Below are positions 33,789-34,415 of a DNA stretch of 34,415 bases, one piece after another. The notes under the pieces were generated by a model. The model did not search any database and was not told the DNA's origin. It worked only from the letters and a program-made list of their open reading frames with translations. How positions within the stretch are numbered: position 1 is the stretch's first letter; each line of letters begins with the position of its first letter. This DNA comes from an uncultured Erysipelotrichales bacterium (GTDB taxonomy: Bacteria > Bacillota_I > Bacilli_A > Erysipelotrichales > Coprobacillaceae), in assembly GCA_910586805.1 (NCBI GenBank), contig CAJUJC010000006.1:1-34415 (forward strand). Direction: 5' to 3'. The translations under genes and the position numbers were made by a program.

Positions 33789-34211
33789 TCACTTTAAAAT
33801 AACTTGAGACAAATTAATCAAACCTATAAAAAGACTTAAGAATATAGAAATGTAAGCATAATTCTTATTCCCATTTGGCTCATATCCTCGCTTTTTATCT
33901 TGACTATCAATATATAAAGATAAAATTCCACAAACCATAGAACCAACATAAATAATCAAACTCATATAGTATGGAAGCTTTATATTTCCATGTATTGCAC
34001 TTATCATCGTTCCTATAATAAAATCAAAAACAATTAAACCTACAAAAAAGAGGAGTATTCCTAATTTTGACCAACTGTTTTTTCTAGAATTTTTCTTTAA
34101 TTTAGAAACTTCCTTTTCTTTTACTATAACCTCATCAACTGCTTTACCACAATGATAACAATATACAGAATCTTGGGGTATATCTTTATGACAATATGGA
34201 CATTCTCTCAT
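33789..34211 (-). CDS. Zinc-ribbon membrane protein, second of the pair
   Basis: A 140-residue protein. The zinc ribbon uses C4, C7, C18 and C21 (CPYCH...CYHCG). A basic linker (about residues 28-48) leads to three hydrophobic segments (about 50-70, 80-100 and 117-138). The ATG at 34211 follows GAGGAGGAATAAT. The terminator of the upstream EIIC gene ends 17 nt before the start, so its promoter is either within that short gap or transcription reads through. Function unknown. Confidence 0.8.
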   Translation of the reverse strand: MRECPYCHKDIPQDSVYCYHCGKAVDEVIVKEKEVSKLKKNSRKNSWSKLGILLFFVGLIVFDFIIGTMISAIHGNIKLPYYMSLIIYVGSMVCGILSLYIDSQDKKRGYEPNGNKNYAYISIFLSLFIGLINLSQVILK

Positions 34212-34228
34212 TATTATTCCTCCTCTTT

Positions 34229-34258
34229 AAAAAGAAAGAAGACTTTTTCAAGTCTTCT
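34229..34258 (-). terminator. Terminator after the PTS EIIC gene
   Basis: On the minus strand a 9-bp stem (AGAAGACTT/AAGTCTTCT, counting the closing A-T pair) with a 4-nt loop is followed by TTTCTTTTT. Confidence 0.7.
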
Positions 34259-34297
34259 TCAATTGTTAATTAAATTTTTACTAATATTCTATACTTA

Positions 34298-34415
34298 TTA
34301 AGCTTCAGTAGCTTCTACTCCCATTTTTGCAACTTCAGATTTTTCATAAGCTTTCCAGAATGGGTAGAAGATAACCATACCAATAGCAAGGTTGATGAAT
34401 ACAACAACTGCACCA
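34298..34415 (-). CDS. PTS EIIC permease (lactose/cellobiose type), C-terminal fragment cut by the window edge
   Basis: The last 38 codons of a gene that enters from the right edge. They encode one hydrophobic stretch (GAVVVFINLAIGMVIFYPFW) and a short charged tail (KAYEKSEVAKMGVEATEA) ending in TAA. The hydrophobic end with YPFW and a KxYEK tail resembles the C-terminus of lactose/cellobiose-family EIIC permeases. It could partner the EIIB at 28542-28841. Family assignment rests on a short segment. Confidence 0.6.
   Translation of the reverse strand, partial: GAVVVFINLAIGMVIFYPFWKAYEKSEVAKMGVEATEA

Overview
The window is AT-rich DNA with strong AGGAGG-type ribosome binding sites, Gram-positive agr-type quorum-sensing genes, an RpiR and a LacI regulator, PTS components and many 6-phospho-beta-glucosidase-like genes. 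This points to a low-GC Bacillota, most plausibly a gut Erysipelotrichia/Coprobacillaceae-type organism; the family-level guess is inference. Nearly all genes are on the minus strand, so transcription mostly runs right to left.

Region 1 (54-12431, minus) is a quorum-sensing and polymorphic-toxin island. An agrB-type peptide processor, a LytTR response regulator and an AgrC-type histidine kinase form a tight overlapping operon. After it comes a tiny gene of 32 codons (9786-9884) encoding a cyclic-lactone autoinducer precursor (AgrD-like). A terminator (9720-9750) then separates this from a second unit: a 157-residue membrane-anchored protein directly coupled to a 3006-residue secreted RHS/YD-repeat protein (WapA-like: signal peptide, DNRLRE-like region, LysM, RHS shell, variable C-terminal tip). 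Two near-identical pairs of LytTR-type direct repeats (9955-9985 and 9630-9659) lie in front of agrD and in front of the 157-aa/RHS unit. This suggests the agr circuit switches on both its own signal and the giant RHS protein. The kinase gene appears frameshifted near its 5' end at a homopolymer.

Region 2 (12666-19746) is a carbohydrate gene cluster. A TIM-barrel protein of unknown function is followed by HAD phosphatase, YhhX-like oxidoreductase, second Gfo/Idh/MocA oxidoreductase, HAD phosphatase and a GH1 enzyme. It is flanked by a divergent RpiR regulator, with TGAAAT-N3-ATTTCA palindromes in the two control regions. A small lipoprotein gene (19844-20257) with its own promoter and terminator follows.

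Region 3 (20547-29506, minus) is a second, longer sugar cluster. In transcription order it holds a Rpe/AlsE-type epimerase, PTS EIIB, RpiB, DeoC-type aldolase, GH1, Gfo/Idh/MocA oxidoreductase, VOC protein, second TIM-barrel paralogue and two tandem GH1 genes. A divergent LacI regulator (29735-30754) and a pair of LacI-type operators around the epimerase promoter control its upstream end.

Region 4 (30858-34415, minus) holds GH1 plus mannose-6-phosphate isomerase behind a similar LacI-type operator, two zinc-ribbon membrane proteins, and the C-terminal end of a PTS EIIC running off the right edge.

The window holds five GH1 genes. Three of them (12666, 20547, 22027) share replacements of two residues normally invariant around the -1 sugar (Arg to Asn, His to Lys), and a fourth has Cys in place of the Asn before the catalytic acid/base. 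With three Gfo/Idh/MocA oxidoreductases and two TIM-barrel proteins of unknown function, this suggests catabolism of an unusual or modified phospho-glycoside rather than simple cellobiose.
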